A stretch of DNA of 64,000 bases. Source: an uncultured Bacteroidia bacterium. GTDB lineage: Bacteria > Bacteroidota > Bacteroidia > NS11-12g > UBA9320. The position numbers were made by a program, and so were the translations under genes. Every line of letters starts with the position of its first letter. Positions within the stretch are counted from its first letter, which is position 1. The notes beneath the pieces are model-generated. The model had not been told where the DNA came from. It ran no database searches and saw only the letters and a program-made list of their open reading frames with translations. Shown here in pieces: positions 18,528 through 28,081 of the stretch. The stretch is from contig CALSTB010000005.1 of the NCBI GenBank assembly GCA_943789165.1, positions 952,257 to 1,016,256 on the forward strand, written 5' to 3'.

Positions 18528-19751
18528 CTACTTTTTCGAAGGTAGTTGAATAAACGAAAACAAGAATAAACAAAACACTAAAATACCTTGCTGCCTTTCT
18601 AAGAATGACTCTAATAAGAAACTCATGATAATCACCACGGCACCCGCTAAGATGGCTGGAGAATGTTTGACATTTATGAGCCATATCAGTACAATAAACA
18701 ACAGCAATAGTCCGCCAACAATGCCATGTGCCAATGTCATCTCAATAAATTGGTTATGAGGCCCTACTCTATTTTCAGGATACAACACCGTTTCATCTAT
18801 TCGATATTGTTGTTGTAAATGATCGTCCACCCTACTCGCCCCCACGCCTGTGATAGGATTTTTAGCAATCACTCTCCCACTTGTTTTCCATGCTTCAATG
18901 CGCATGGCTAGTGATTTGTAATTAATGTCCTGACCCGACTGAACGGCATTAAAGTCTTCCACAGAATTGGCGACTTTGTTTTTAAACGAACCAGATACTT
19001 GATACCCAATTATGGGTAGCAAAACAAGTCCGAAAACGCCAATGATTAAAATAGTATATCGCTTTGCCTTTAAAGATGCAGCAAAGATGTATATCAAGGT
19101 CGCAGAGTAAAACGCAACAATACCAGTCCTTGACGCAAGAATATGCATAAAGACAAGCAACAAAATACCACACACCAACCAAATCTTCCGGTGCATGTCT
19201 TTTTTATAGAAATGAACACACAACCAAATACACAAGGAAACTATGACACCAAAATAGATGTGGTGCATGTTCCCAAAAATGGGTACGTGTTTGCTTTGCA
19301 GTAACAGTGCATTGATTTCTTCGTAATTCAACCAATAATGCACGGTACTGACGAATCCAACAGCGGTAGTCACCAGAGTGAATATGAGCCAAGAATTGGC
19401 AAAACTACAGGTATCTTTTGGTAGAAATAAAAGGTATACTGGAATTACAATCAATGGTATTTTTAACAAAACTTCCTCTAGCCAATCGTTTGTAAATCCA
19501 GATCGAAACACGTCTAATATCAATAAAACCATCCAGATTGAAATGGCGATTAGAATGTGTTTAGCGGCTTTCGACATGACCGAACGAAAAGTGTTGTCGC
19601 CTTGTTTTATGAAAATGATGACCCAAATTAACATAAGTCCAACGCTTACAGAAAGTAAGAATCGACTAAAAAATAAAGAGACAATGCATAATACCAATGG
19701 CAAGAATTGCCATTCCAAACGATAGTTTTTAAGTCGGGTATTATCTGGCAA
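18528..19751 (-). CDS. O-antigen ligase/polymerase family membrane protein
   Basis: A 407-residue polytopic protein with about 11 to 12 hydrophobic helices. The Wzy_C/WaaL-type periplasmic loop is visible: ITGVGASRVDDHLQQQY ... RVGPHNQFIEMTLAHGIVGG, where the G-V-G, R and H-N-x-F-x-E positions are conserved. It probably joins or polymerises glycan chains on lipid A core or a lipid carrier. It overlaps the end of the LysM gene by 11 bases. Confidence 0.85.
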   Translation of the reverse strand: MPDNTRLKNYRLEWQFLPLVLCIVSLFFSRFLLSVSVGLMLIWVIIFIKQGDNTFRSVMSKAAKHILIAISIWMVLLILDVFRSGFTNDWLEEVLLKIPLIVIPVYLLFLPKDTCSFANSWLIFTLVTTAVGFVSTVHYWLNYEEINALLLQSKHVPIFGNMHHIYFGVIVSLCIWLCVHFYKKDMHRKIWLVCGILLLVFMHILASRTGIVAFYSATLIYIFAASLKAKRYTILIIGVFGLVLLPIIGYQVSGSFKNKVANSVEDFNAVQSGQDINYKSLAMRIEAWKTSGRVIAKNPITGVGASRVDDHLQQQYRIDETVLYPENRVGPHNQFIEMTLAHGIVGGLLLLFIVLIWLINVKHSPAILAGAVVIIMSFLLESFLERQQGILVFCLFLFSFIQLPSKK

Positions 19752-20706
19752 AGCTCACTTGAATCGCTGATTGGTCAGTCATTTCGATATCAACGAGTGC
19801 TGATTTACTCAGTTGGATAATATTGCCTTTAGATTCCTTCAACTTGTGGTTAGCTACCACTTTAACAAATACAGATTTGTTATTGGCTGGATTTGTTACC
19901 ATCATGGTACTGCCAATGGTTGCACTATGGTGAGAACAAACTCTTTTATTAGCACCGGTAACTTCAACATCGTATACTTCTACAAAACCTGTTTCAGTTA
20001 CTTTCTCCGTATTGTATTTGGCTATCTTTTCAACCGATATGGTATATTTTTCACCTTTCACTTCAGAAGTTTCAACCACTGGATCGTCACGTAATTCTTT
20101 TGGCTTGACTGTTTCCTTAATCTCTTCCAATTTGTCAGATGCGTCATCAAGTTCTTGTTTTGCCTCAATAAGCTTTTTGTCTTGCTTGTCCTTTTCCTCT
20201 TTGGTTGCAGGCACCATGAGTTGTTGACCTGGACTTAACACATCAGATTCTAACCCGTTTAAATCCTTAATCACATCCACTTTTGTTTTGTATAAGACGG
20301 AAATGGAATATAATGTTTCGCCATTGGCAACCGTGTGATACTTGGCAAACGTTGTTTTCTTCGATTCTGTTTTTTCCACCACTTGAGATGGGGCTTTGTC
20401 TTCAGCGAAGTAATCTGTCACTGCTTTTTCCTCTAACTCTGCATCTTTTCCAGTCGGGATGAGCAAAATTTGATCGATGTGCAGCATTTTATCTGACCCA
20501 GGATTAGCAACAATGATGTCGTTTAGACTAACGCCATAGATGCGGCTGATAGCAAACAAGCCTTGTGACTTTTCAACTTTGTGTAAAATGAAGACTTTAC
20601 CGTTTTTGACTTTCGTCCCTATTGAATCTTGCGTGCTTGCAAAACTCATTACAGTTGACACCATCAATACAAATGTCACTCCGAGTATTCGTCTCATTAT
20701 TTTCAT
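19741..20706 (-). CDS. LysM (two copies) plus RlpA-like double-psi beta-barrel protein
   Basis: A 321-residue exported protein. The ATG at 20706 begins MKIMRRILGVTFVLMVSTVM, a signal peptide, and is preferred to an upstream start that adds 30 polar residues. LysM 1 is VFILHKVEKSQGLFAISRIYG and LysM 2 is YHTVANGETLYSISVLYKT, both peptidoglycan-binding. A charged coiled segment (KQDKKLIEAKQELDDASDKL) follows. The last 90 residues resemble the RlpA barrel (CSHHSATIGSTMMVTNPANN ... GNIIQLSKSALVDIEM). The RlpA similarity is my reading of pattern, not a search result. It is divergent from the NfeD gene. Confidence 0.8.
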   Translation of the reverse strand: MKIMRRILGVTFVLMVSTVMSFASTQDSIGTKVKNGKVFILHKVEKSQGLFAISRIYGVSLNDIIVANPGSDKMLHIDQILLIPTGKDAELEEKAVTDYFAEDKAPSQVVEKTESKKTTFAKYHTVANGETLYSISVLYKTKVDVIKDLNGLESDVLSPGQQLMVPATKEEKDKQDKKLIEAKQELDDASDKLEEIKETVKPKELRDDPVVETSEVKGEKYTISVEKIAKYNTEKVTETGFVEVYDVEVTGANKRVCSHHSATIGSTMMVTNPANNKSVFVKVVANHKLKESKGNIIQLSKSALVDIEMTDQSAIQVSFAR

Positions 20707-20833
20707 TTCTAGCTCTATTTCGTCTGTATCAAATACACAACTACTATTCCAAACAAATTTATTGCCTTCAATCTTATTTTTTAAGGTAATTTGCACACAC
20801 TATATCCATATAAACAGCCACATTGTTGCTTAA

Positions 20834-22228
20834 ATGAAACACTTTGCCATACTTCTGCTCCTCTTCAATGCATTATTGACTTTCGGTCAATCATCTAACA
20901 AAAAGGTCATACACGTAAAAGTGCAAGAAGAAATCGCGCCTTCAGCTAGCAGATTGGTTGCCAAAGCCATCGCAGTTGCGGAATCTTCTGACGCCGATCT
21001 CATTATTCTTGAAATGGACACGTACGGTGGATTGTTGATTGACGCCGACAGTATTCGAAAAAACATTTTAGACCAAGCCATACCTGTGTATGTTTTCATT
21101 AACAAAAATGCGGGATCAGCTGGTGCATTAATCTCGATAGCTTGTGATAAAATATACATGGCGCCAGGAGCGACCATAGGCTCTGCCACGGTTGTTAACG
21201 GTTCTGGCGAAGTAGTTCCGGACAAGTATCAGTCTTACATGCGCTCTATTATGCGTGCAACGGCCGAGAGTCACGGCTATGACACCATCATTGAAAACGG
21301 TGATACCCTCATTCGTTATAAGCGAAATCCGCAAATAGCGGAAGCCATGGTGGATGATAGAATTGTAATTCCAGGCATTATTGATAGTGCTCGAATTGTT
21401 GCTTTTACGACTTCGGAAGCCATTACAAATGGCTATTGCGAAGGTGAAATGAAATCGGTGAAAGAAATATTATCAAACGAGGGTTTGCGTGATGCTGAGG
21501 TGATTCCAGTAACTAAATCAAATCTGGATAAGATTGTTGGATTTCTAGCAAAGCCTGCATTACAAGGTGCGTTGATGATGATCATTTTCTGGGGTATCTT
21601 TTTTGAAATACGAAGTCCGGGAATTGGTTTTCCGTTAGCGGCAGCTCTCTTGGCAGCTATGTTATACTTCGCTCCTCTGTATTTAGACGGATTGGCAGCA
21701 AACTGGGAAATATTATTATTTATCGTCGGAATTGTCCTTATTGGATTCGAAGTCTTTGTCATACCTGGCTTTGGCGTCGCAGGAATTACAGGCATCTTAT
21801 TGACTGTTGGTAGTTTAATTTTGAGTATGATTCGGAATGTGGACTTTGATTTCACCAATTCATCTGAAATAGAATTAACACGTGCATTGATGGTTGTACT
21901 TGTTGCCTTAATCGGATTTGTCGTCGGGGCAATCATCTTTGGCAAAGGCATGACGAATAGTCCATTGTTTAAGCGGTTGATTTTAACCACTACTTTAAAA
22001 GATGCCAAGACTGGTCATTCATTGCAAGTCCCAGTTAATGGCGATTTAACTGGAAAAATAGGAGTTGCACATACCGACATTAGACCAATAGGCAAAGCCA
22101 AAATTGAAGGTGTGATTATGGACGTAAAGTCTTTAGGTGATTTTATTTCTGAGGGTACAGCGGTACAAGTAATTACGCGTGAATTAGGTTATTGGGTGGT
22201 AGAAGCAACAGATTCGGCGACTGCATGA
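20834..22228 (+). CDS. NfeD family membrane serine protease
   Basis: A 464-residue long-form NfeD. After a signal (MKHFAILLLLFNALLTFGQ) comes a ClpP/SppA-like protease domain with Ser in NKNAGSAGALISIA (about 90-103) and a lysine base in the following YMAPGATIGSA / YKRNPQ region. Four or so membrane helices (about 235-375) and a C-terminal OB-fold NfeD domain (TGKIGVAHTDIRPIGKAKIE) complete the family layout. Long NfeD proteins usually pair with a stomatin gene; none is adjacent here. The next gene overlaps its stop by four bases. Confidence 0.92.
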   Translation: MKHFAILLLLFNALLTFGQSSNKKVIHVKVQEEIAPSASRLVAKAIAVAESSDADLIILEMDTYGGLLIDADSIRKNILDQAIPVYVFINKNAGSAGALISIACDKIYMAPGATIGSATVVNGSGEVVPDKYQSYMRSIMRATAESHGYDTIIENGDTLIRYKRNPQIAEAMVDDRIVIPGIIDSARIVAFTTSEAITNGYCEGEMKSVKEILSNEGLRDAEVIPVTKSNLDKIVGFLAKPALQGALMMIIFWGIFFEIRSPGIGFPLAAALLAAMLYFAPLYLDGLAANWEILLFIVGIVLIGFEVFVIPGFGVAGITGILLTVGSLILSMIRNVDFDFTNSSEIELTRALMVVLVALIGFVVGAIIFGKGMTNSPLFKRLILTTTLKDAKTGHSLQVPVNGDLTGKIGVAHTDIRPIGKAKIEGVIMDVKSLGDFISEGTAVQVITRELGYWVVEATDSATA

Positions 22229-23178
22229 AAGTCTTAGTTGTACGGTTTAGTTCTATTGGAGACATTGTCTTAACAACACCAGTATTGCGGTGTTTACATA
22301 CACAAGTTCCAGGTGTCGAGATCCACTATTTGACTAAAAAGTCGTTTGTGGGATTGTTGGAACATAATCCATACGTACATAAGATTTGGGGCTTGGATTC
22401 TGACTTCGGCGAATTAATGAAGCAACTGCGTTCTGAGAAATTTGATTTCATCGTTGACTTACATAACAACTTAAGATCTAAGCGAGTCAGCCTAACATTA
22501 CTCATTCCCTATAAACGAGTTAACAAATTAAACTGGCAGAAATGGCGGTTGGTCAAGTTGAAACAAGACGCCATGCCAGACGTACATATTGTTGACAGAT
22601 ATCTGGATGTTGCCCAAAAATTTAACGTACAAAACGATGACAAAGGATTGGATTTCTTTGTTCCACCTGATACGCAACTACCAGCGGAATTACCCTCTGA
22701 CTTTGTATGCTTTGCCATTGGTGGACAACATCAAACAAAAAAATTGCCAATCAAAAAGATGATTGAGTTGTGTAATGGTATTTCGAGTCTCGTCGTCTTA
22801 ATCGGTGGCAAAGAAGACGTTGAAGCTGGAGCTAAAATTCAAAATCATTGCAACCGCGTACTGGACCTTTCAGGAAAACTGAGCATCAATCAAAGCGCAC
22901 TAGTGATTAAAAACGCAACGACCGTTATTTCTCATGATACTGGCATGATGCACATTGCCGCAGCATATAAAAAGAAGGTGATATCGATTTGGGGAAATAC
23001 CGTTCCACAATTTGGTATGTACCCGTATAAAGCTTCTCCTGATTCTGTGATGTTCGAGGTGCCAGACTTGTCGTGCCGACCTTGCTCTAAAATTGGATAT
23101 GAATCGTGCCCGAAAGGACATTTCAACTGTATGAATCTGCAAGATGTTGAAAAAATAGCGGCTGAAATTAATAGTTAG
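22225..23178 (+). CDS. Glycosyltransferase family 9 (heptosyltransferase type)
   Basis: A 317-residue GT-B glycosyltransferase beginning MKVLVVRFSSIGDIVLTTPV, the typical GT9 start. The ATG at 22225 overlaps the NfeD stop (ATGA), so translation is likely coupled; the earlier GTG is not needed. The C-terminal ISHDTGMMHIAAAYKK motif binds the nucleotide sugar. It likely adds a sugar to lipopolysaccharide core. Its stop codon overlaps the stop of the convergent lycopene cyclase. Confidence 0.92.
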   Translation: MKVLVVRFSSIGDIVLTTPVLRCLHTQVPGVEIHYLTKKSFVGLLEHNPYVHKIWGLDSDFGELMKQLRSEKFDFIVDLHNNLRSKRVSLTLLIPYKRVNKLNWQKWRLVKLKQDAMPDVHIVDRYLDVAQKFNVQNDDKGLDFFVPPDTQLPAELPSDFVCFAIGGQHQTKKLPIKKMIELCNGISSLVVLIGGKEDVEAGAKIQNHCNRVLDLSGKLSINQSALVIKNATTVISHDTGMMHIAAAYKKKVISIWGNTVPQFGMYPYKASPDSVMFEVPDLSCRPCSKIGYESCPKGHFNCMNLQDVEKIAAEINS

Positions 23179-24323
23179 TTTCTACCAAAAATGCGACGTA
23201 GCAATGCCTGGATAAAGATGGCTTTGGGCATTGACCAAATGGTTTTCATATTTTGCCAGAAGCTGGATTCTTCGTCTAAAAATCTAAAAATATCTGTGAC
23301 CGAATTGTGTTTAAACATCTCGGTAAAAAGTAGCTGGCCCTTATCATTTGTTCTGTGTAAGATGTCGAGCAGCAGTAAATCGTAAAACCAAAACTGACGT
23401 TTCTGCTTTGTGTTTATTTTGGTCTGACTCTTTAGTTGCGACACAATTGTTTCGGTTTTAACGAGAGAATTCCTAAACGTGTAACCTGTACTGGGTTTTG
23501 CCCAACCACCTGCCACGCCAATGTGGTGAATGTTTTCTGAATTATGTTGCCAAAATGGGTAACACGTCATGGGAATACATCCAGCTTCCTTTTCTTCAAT
23601 TTCATATTCTTGAACGCCTATCTTACCCAAATACGCTTGTATGGCTTGTTCATAGGTTTCTTTATCCAAAACCTCTTTTGAAAACAGGGTATACTCCACT
23701 AGTGCCGTGTTTTCAGAAGTTGGCAACACATACATAAACCGGGTATTGCCATTTTGTGGAATATCGAAATCCATGAAGGTGGCAACTGAAGGGTTGAAAA
23801 TGTTTTGTTTGGTTTTAACAAACCAACCAACAAAGTGCTGATTGATTAGCGGAAATGTTGGGTCAGCGACATAATCCTTGTTAAAAGGGATGCTATTAAA
23901 GATGTGCTTTGATTCAAATATCCATTCGCTTGTGTACACCTTCGCAACCGCAGTTGACTGCTCAATTCGATCAACAGTGCTTTGTAACCAGGTAATGTTT
24001 TTGGCTTGACCCAATTGTTTTTGGGCAAATGCATAAAAGTCAACGCTTCTGACTTTGTTATATGTGTAGGGATTCGTTTTTTCTGTTTTATCAAATCCAA
24101 TGCCTTTAAACTGTACCGAAGGCCATTGCTTCGAGACGCAGTCTTGAATAAACGTTTCTTCTTTCGACCAAAAACACCATGTATGGTCGTTTTGGTTTTT
24201 GGATGACTGTTCAATGATTAATATCGACTTGTTAATAAAATAATCCTCCTCAGCGAACCGCAAGGCGAGTAAGAGTCCAGCGGCCCCACCACCGGTGATG
24301 ATATAGTCGTACGTCGTTTTCAA
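23175..24323 (-). CDS. crtY: Lycopene beta-cyclase
   Basis: A 382-residue FAD-dependent cyclase. The dinucleotide fold is YDYIITGGGAAGLLLALRFA (5-24); further family segments are NDHTWCFWSKEE, VDFYAFAQKQLG, HFVGWFVKT, MTCYPFWQHN and GVAGGWAKPSTGYTFRNS. It would convert lycopene to beta-carotene for membrane pigments. The first codon in frame that fits the family N-terminus is TTG. No other carotenoid gene is near, so the pathway must be encoded elsewhere. Tail-to-tail overlap of four bases with the GT9 gene. Confidence 0.92.
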   Translation of the reverse strand: MKTTYDYIITGGGAAGLLLALRFAEEDYFINKSILIIEQSSKNQNDHTWCFWSKEETFIQDCVSKQWPSVQFKGIGFDKTEKTNPYTYNKVRSVDFYAFAQKQLGQAKNITWLQSTVDRIEQSTAVAKVYTSEWIFESKHIFNSIPFNKDYVADPTFPLINQHFVGWFVKTKQNIFNPSVATFMDFDIPQNGNTRFMYVLPTSENTALVEYTLFSKEVLDKETYEQAIQAYLGKIGVQEYEIEEKEAGCIPMTCYPFWQHNSENIHHIGVAGGWAKPSTGYTFRNSLVKTETIVSQLKSQTKINTKQKRQFWFYDLLLLDILHRTNDKGQLLFTEMFKHNSVTDIFRFLDEESSFWQNMKTIWSMPKAIFIQALLRRIFGRN

Positions 24324-24696
24324 ATCAGGGAATGCGAATCTACACGGTATTTAACAAGTGTTGTCTAATTTAGATTTGAAAATTAGCTTTTTTTAAGCGA
24401 TAGTTTTAAATGGTTCAAACCTCGAATTCGTACAAAAACAAATCGAATTATAGGTTCCTTAAGCACTTTTTAGATTAACCAACGTCCTGGTTTTATCTCC
24501 CAACGTTATGGTTAATAAATCACCTATATAGATTCTTAGAAGCCCGCCATTGCTAGCAATAAGTGGTTAGTTAACTTATTTTCAAACCTTGTAAGGGAGT
24601 CTAACCATGACGTTGGGAGATTTGTCAGGAAATTTAAAAACCTATCTGCGATATTTGAACTTAATAAAATCAACCAAATAATTAAAAAGTAAATCA
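24324..24696. other. 373-bp intergenic stretch with nested inverted repeats
   Basis: No convincing gene on either strand. It carries the long inverted repeat described separately (24486-24630). CCAACGT stands at 24479-24485 and again at 24500-24506, 21 bases apart, and inverted at 24610-24616. The left third (24324-24475) shows nothing I recognise beyond AT-rich sequence that should hold the crtY promoter. Confidence 0.7.
24486..24630. repeat. Long inverted repeat with nested hairpin upstream of dinB-family gene
   Basis: Arms of 20 bases with one mismatch: 24495-24514 and 24602-24621 read TAACCATNACGTTGGGAGAT on opposite strands. Weaker similarity continues outward (CCTGG at 24486, TCAGG at 24626). 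Inside, AATAAGT and ACTTATT form a second hairpin around GGTTAGTTA. It could be a small mobile element remnant, an operator array or a structured leader. Confidence 0.75.
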
Positions 24697-25233
24697 ATGA
24701 AGTACACATTCGAACAAGGTTACCCATTGTTACAAAACACACCAACCGTCATTCAGGCACTGTCTGAAGAGTTAAGTGATGAATGGATACACGCCAATGA
24801 AGGACCAGAAACCTGGTCATTTTACGACATTCTTGGTCATTTAATTCACTGTGAAGAGGCGGATTGGCTTCCTCGATTGGAGATCATTTTGTCGGATAAA
24901 AAGTCCAAAAAGTTTCCGGCCTTTGATCGCAACGGTCATGTTGAAAAATGCAAAGGATTAAGCTTAGACGATTTGTTGCTAAGGTTTAAAAGCAAACGCG
25001 CATTTAACTTAGACAAGTTGCGAAATTTACAGTTGTCTGAAGATGCTATGTTTTTAAAAGGCATCCACCCAGAATTCGGTCCAGTGACCATTGATGCGTT
25101 GCTTAACGCTTGGGTGGCACACGACTTAAATCATCTGGCACAAATGTGTCGAGTACTTGCATCACAAACGAAAGAAGCGGTTGGTCCATGGAAGGCGTAT
25201 ATGCCTATTCTTGGTGACAGGAATAAGGGTTAA
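24697..25233 (+). CDS. DinB family protein
   Basis: A 178-residue DinB/YfiT-like four-helix protein. The metal-binding histidines are in GHLIHCEEADW and in AHDLNHLAQM near the C-terminus (AWVAHDLNH). This superfamily includes thiol transferases that use bacillithiol or similar cofactors; the reaction here is unknown. Expressed alone, downstream of the inverted repeat. Confidence 0.88.
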   Translation: MKYTFEQGYPLLQNTPTVIQALSEELSDEWIHANEGPETWSFYDILGHLIHCEEADWLPRLEIILSDKKSKKFPAFDRNGHVEKCKGLSLDDLLLRFKSKRAFNLDKLRNLQLSEDAMFLKGIHPEFGPVTIDALLNAWVAHDLNHLAQMCRVLASQTKEAVGPWKAYMPILGDRNKG

Positions 25234-25326
25234 TCCATCTCGACAGACACGTAGATTTTATTGCTGAAGTCAGCGTACAATTGCGCTTAATCAAGTAAGT
25301 TTGAATCTCACTATTCTCAACCTCAT

Positions 25327-26940
25327 TTGAATAACACAAGATTCTTACTTTTTCGATTGATTGGCGTGTCCTTGGCGTTATTAATGGCGCACTGCACTTA
25401 TGGTCAAATCGATACGTTAGAGCGGTATTACAGTGTTGATTTCTACCAAGACATAGACAAGTTTGAGCGTGAACATGATCCCTTGAACGGAAAAAGGGCG
25501 AAGATGATCCCATATCGACAGGGTCGACTGTATGGATTTGTTAAGCCAGGCAAACCTGATAAGTATCTAATCGAACCTCAATTCGAACAGGTATATGGTG
25601 TCTATGAAAACGGTGCCATTGTTAAAGACACCAATTACAGTTATGGCTTCATTGACTTTAAAGGAAACTACCTCATTCCTCCGTACTTTTCCAATTTATT
25701 CAAAGAAGGGCACATGTTCCATGGCAGTTTTTATTCGAGAGTTGATTCAACTTTGGGCATACCTGAGAGCTATAATTCATGTTTTGCGCACTATTACTTT
25801 GATTTAAAAGGGAAAGAGCTATTTAGCGAGCAGACCCATGAATACAAAGGTTTTATCTCGGGAGATAGTCTAGCTGTCTTTCGATTTGGTAGTACATATC
25901 ACGTGCGTAGTAACACAGGTCGATTGGTGAAAGAAATTCGCATTGATAGCATGTTTGACTTTGTTGGAATCAGTGACAATTTACTCATTACACGAAGTCT
26001 GCCTGACTCACTATGGTATTATACATATACTGGTACTACGGCTGAAGATGAAACGGTTTTCAATTTAAAGATTGACCACGGCTCACTGGACGGAGTCTAT
26101 CGATTAGGACCTAATCATTTTGGATTGTTGGGACGGAATGGAGATTATTACTATTGTGATTCAAACGGTGTTTCGACGGGCTATGGATCTTATTCCAATT
26201 CTGTTGGCATGATTCACAGCTATGCTGAGTACTTCAATCAAGAGCAGTTTATTGTCCAGTCAAGCGAATCTGAGCTCTTTGGCATTGTTAACCGAGATGG
26301 TACAGCCATCACAGAATTCAAGTATTCGCGTATTTTCCCTTTTGTAAATGGACGGTGTTTCGCCAAACTCAATAGTGAAATGATGTACATAAATAATCGT
26401 TTGACTGAAACAAACCGAGAAAGTAATGTTGTCACAATCGATATTCATGGTGTCGAAAAACCCTATACGTTTATGTATCCGGATGTTGAGCAATACCAGA
26501 CTTTATTTATGCCACCAGGATTTTACAACGGCCTTTTATTAAGTAAGGATTTTAAAAAGATGTATGGAGAAGGTGACAGTTTGAAGCAATATCCTATGAT
26601 TGACCTCGATTCTATGCATTTCATATACATTGATAAAAAAGGAAAGCACAAAATCTCACTTCCTACGTCAGTTCTATTTGCTGGTGTGTTTAATGAAGGA
26701 TTGGCGCCAGCTTTAAACAAAGATCGAAAGCTGGGGTTTATTAATAAAAAAGGCGAGTGGGCTATTGCGCCTGAGTTTGAATTAGCAGTTGCTGCAGCAT
26801 ATCCGTTTCCATATATAATCACGCCACAGTTTATAGGAGGTTACGCCTACATAAAAGCATTTAAGGGCTACATCGACAAAAAAGGGAACAAATACTTTGG
26901 CGGTGAACGGATGGAAGATCATTATTATTTTAGTCATTAG
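25327..26940 (+). CDS. WG repeat-containing exported protein
   Basis: A 537-residue protein with a signal peptide (FLLFRLIGVSLALLMAHCTYG) that requires the TTG start at 25327; the first ATG would lie inside the signal. WG/KWG-like repeats are clearest at both ends: YSYGFIDFKGNYLIPPYFSN, RKLGFINKKGEWAIAPEFE, FKGYIDKKGNKYFGG. The middle is more diverged (LFGIVNRDGTAITEFKYSRI). The repeats form beta-propeller-like surfaces of unknown role. Confidence 0.82.
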   Translation: MNNTRFLLFRLIGVSLALLMAHCTYGQIDTLERYYSVDFYQDIDKFEREHDPLNGKRAKMIPYRQGRLYGFVKPGKPDKYLIEPQFEQVYGVYENGAIVKDTNYSYGFIDFKGNYLIPPYFSNLFKEGHMFHGSFYSRVDSTLGIPESYNSCFAHYYFDLKGKELFSEQTHEYKGFISGDSLAVFRFGSTYHVRSNTGRLVKEIRIDSMFDFVGISDNLLITRSLPDSLWYYTYTGTTAEDETVFNLKIDHGSLDGVYRLGPNHFGLLGRNGDYYYCDSNGVSTGYGSYSNSVGMIHSYAEYFNQEQFIVQSSESELFGIVNRDGTAITEFKYSRIFPFVNGRCFAKLNSEMMYINNRLTETNRESNVVTIDIHGVEKPYTFMYPDVEQYQTLFMPPGFYNGLLLSKDFKKMYGEGDSLKQYPMIDLDSMHFIYIDKKGKHKISLPTSVLFAGVFNEGLAPALNKDRKLGFINKKGEWAIAPEFELAVAAAYPFPYIITPQFIGGYAYIKAFKGYIDKKGNKYFGGERMEDHYYFSH

Positions 26941-26957
26941 CGCCAATTAAAATCACT

Positions 26958-27317
26958 ATGTCAGTCATTAACATCAATCAAAAACTAGCCAAATTCTCAG
27001 GCCACTGGAATCCACGTATCGTAGGTGAACTCAACGGACAACACGTTAAGCTTGCTAAATTAAAAGGCGAGTTTGTTTGGCATAAACACGACAGTGAAGA
27101 CGAATTGTTCCTGGTTGTCAAAGGCAGTTTCGACATGCATTATCGCGACCGTATTGATACGATTAAAGAAGGAGAATTTACCATCGTCCCACGTGGTGTA
27201 GAACATAAACCCGTTGCAGAAACCGAAGTAGATATCATGTTATTTGAACCAGCGAGCACAGTGAATACCGGTGATTCTGGAGGTGATTTAACCAGGGATA
27301 AACTTGAGTGGATTTGA
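26958..27317 (+). CDS. Cupin domain protein
   Basis: A 119-residue single cupin. Metal ligands are in FVWHKHDSEDELFLVVKG (two His and Glu) and in IVPRGVEHKPVAE (His). Substrate and reaction cannot be told. It begins 18 bases after the WG gene stop and may be cotranscribed. Confidence 0.88.
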   Translation: MSVININQKLAKFSGHWNPRIVGELNGQHVKLAKLKGEFVWHKHDSEDELFLVVKGSFDMHYRDRIDTIKEGEFTIVPRGVEHKPVAETEVDIMLFEPASTVNTGDSGGDLTRDKLEWI

Positions 27318-27415
27318 TGTGGAATTATTGAATGTCTGAATTACTGAATAAGGATTTTTTAATAGTTAAGGCACAGGGCCTGACGACGCAGGAATAGAAA
27401 GTGTTTTTTGATAAA

Positions 27416-28081
27416 ATGAATAAAGCATATTACAGACTTAGTTTAGAAACCGATAGAAAAAAAATTGGACACTACATACAGTGTAAAGGAGTCCCCACAG
27501 GTTATACGATTAGTATATACAAAGATGCAACCAAACTGAGCAGTACTGAGTTCCCAACTTTCCCTCCAAAATTAATTTGGGAACTGGAAGAGAAAGCGAT
27601 ACTAACGGATATTTTAAGCCCATCAAATATTAATGGTCGGGGCTTGTTAGTTAACAAATCTGTTAAAGAAGTATTGGAAAAATTTAATCTTTGGAAAGTC
27701 AAGTTTCACCCTGCCGATGTATATGTTAAAGAAAAAAATTACGAATATTATTGGTTACAAGTTTTAGATTCCGGGTTTGAAGGAATTGACTTTAAGGATA
27801 CTTATTATGTTAAAACAACATTTCGTAATGGATTAACCCAAAATCTCCAAATAGATTCAGTCGAAGAATACCGTCAGGAATTTGAATTGTGCAAAGGTCC
27901 TTCTTTGATGTGGATAGGCTGTGAAAAGTTGAAACTGACTGATGCTTTCTCGCATTACAATATATTTTTCAAGTCAAACGTGAGCATAACAGCACTGATT
28001 GTGAATGAAGCATTAAAGAAAGCACTGTCAATCTTTACTAGAATGCGCTTTACACCACTCGAAAAGCCATCCTATATATAG
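27416..28081 (+). CDS. Uncharacterised protein, possibly Imm11/DUF1629-like
   Basis: A 221-residue soluble protein starting MNKAYYRLSLETDRKK; a GTG five codons upstream is an alternative. The middle resembles proteins annotated Imm11/DUF1629: ILTDILSPSNINGRGLLVN, SVKEVLEKFNLWKVKFHPAD and YYWLQVLD. That family is found as immunity proteins in polymorphic-toxin loci, but no toxin gene is adjacent and the match is from memory of the pattern. Treat as hypothetical with a suggestive fold. Confidence 0.5.
   Translation: MNKAYYRLSLETDRKKIGHYIQCKGVPTGYTISIYKDATKLSSTEFPTFPPKLIWELEEKAILTDILSPSNINGRGLLVNKSVKEVLEKFNLWKVKFHPADVYVKEKNYEYYWLQVLDSGFEGIDFKDTYYVKTTFRNGLTQNLQIDSVEEYRQEFELCKGPSLMWIGCEKLKLTDAFSHYNIFFKSNVSITALIVNEALKKALSIFTRMRFTPLEKPSYI

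Noticed and set aside
21433..22008. 191-residue minus-strand frame inside the NfeD gene
   Set aside because: Shadow of the real coding frame; composition (Lys/Ile/Asn/Pro) is typical of antisense translation.
24324..24696. Riboswitch upstream of the DinB-family gene
   Set aside because: There is strong pairing but no match to a riboswitch consensus I know; the arms look more like an element or operator.
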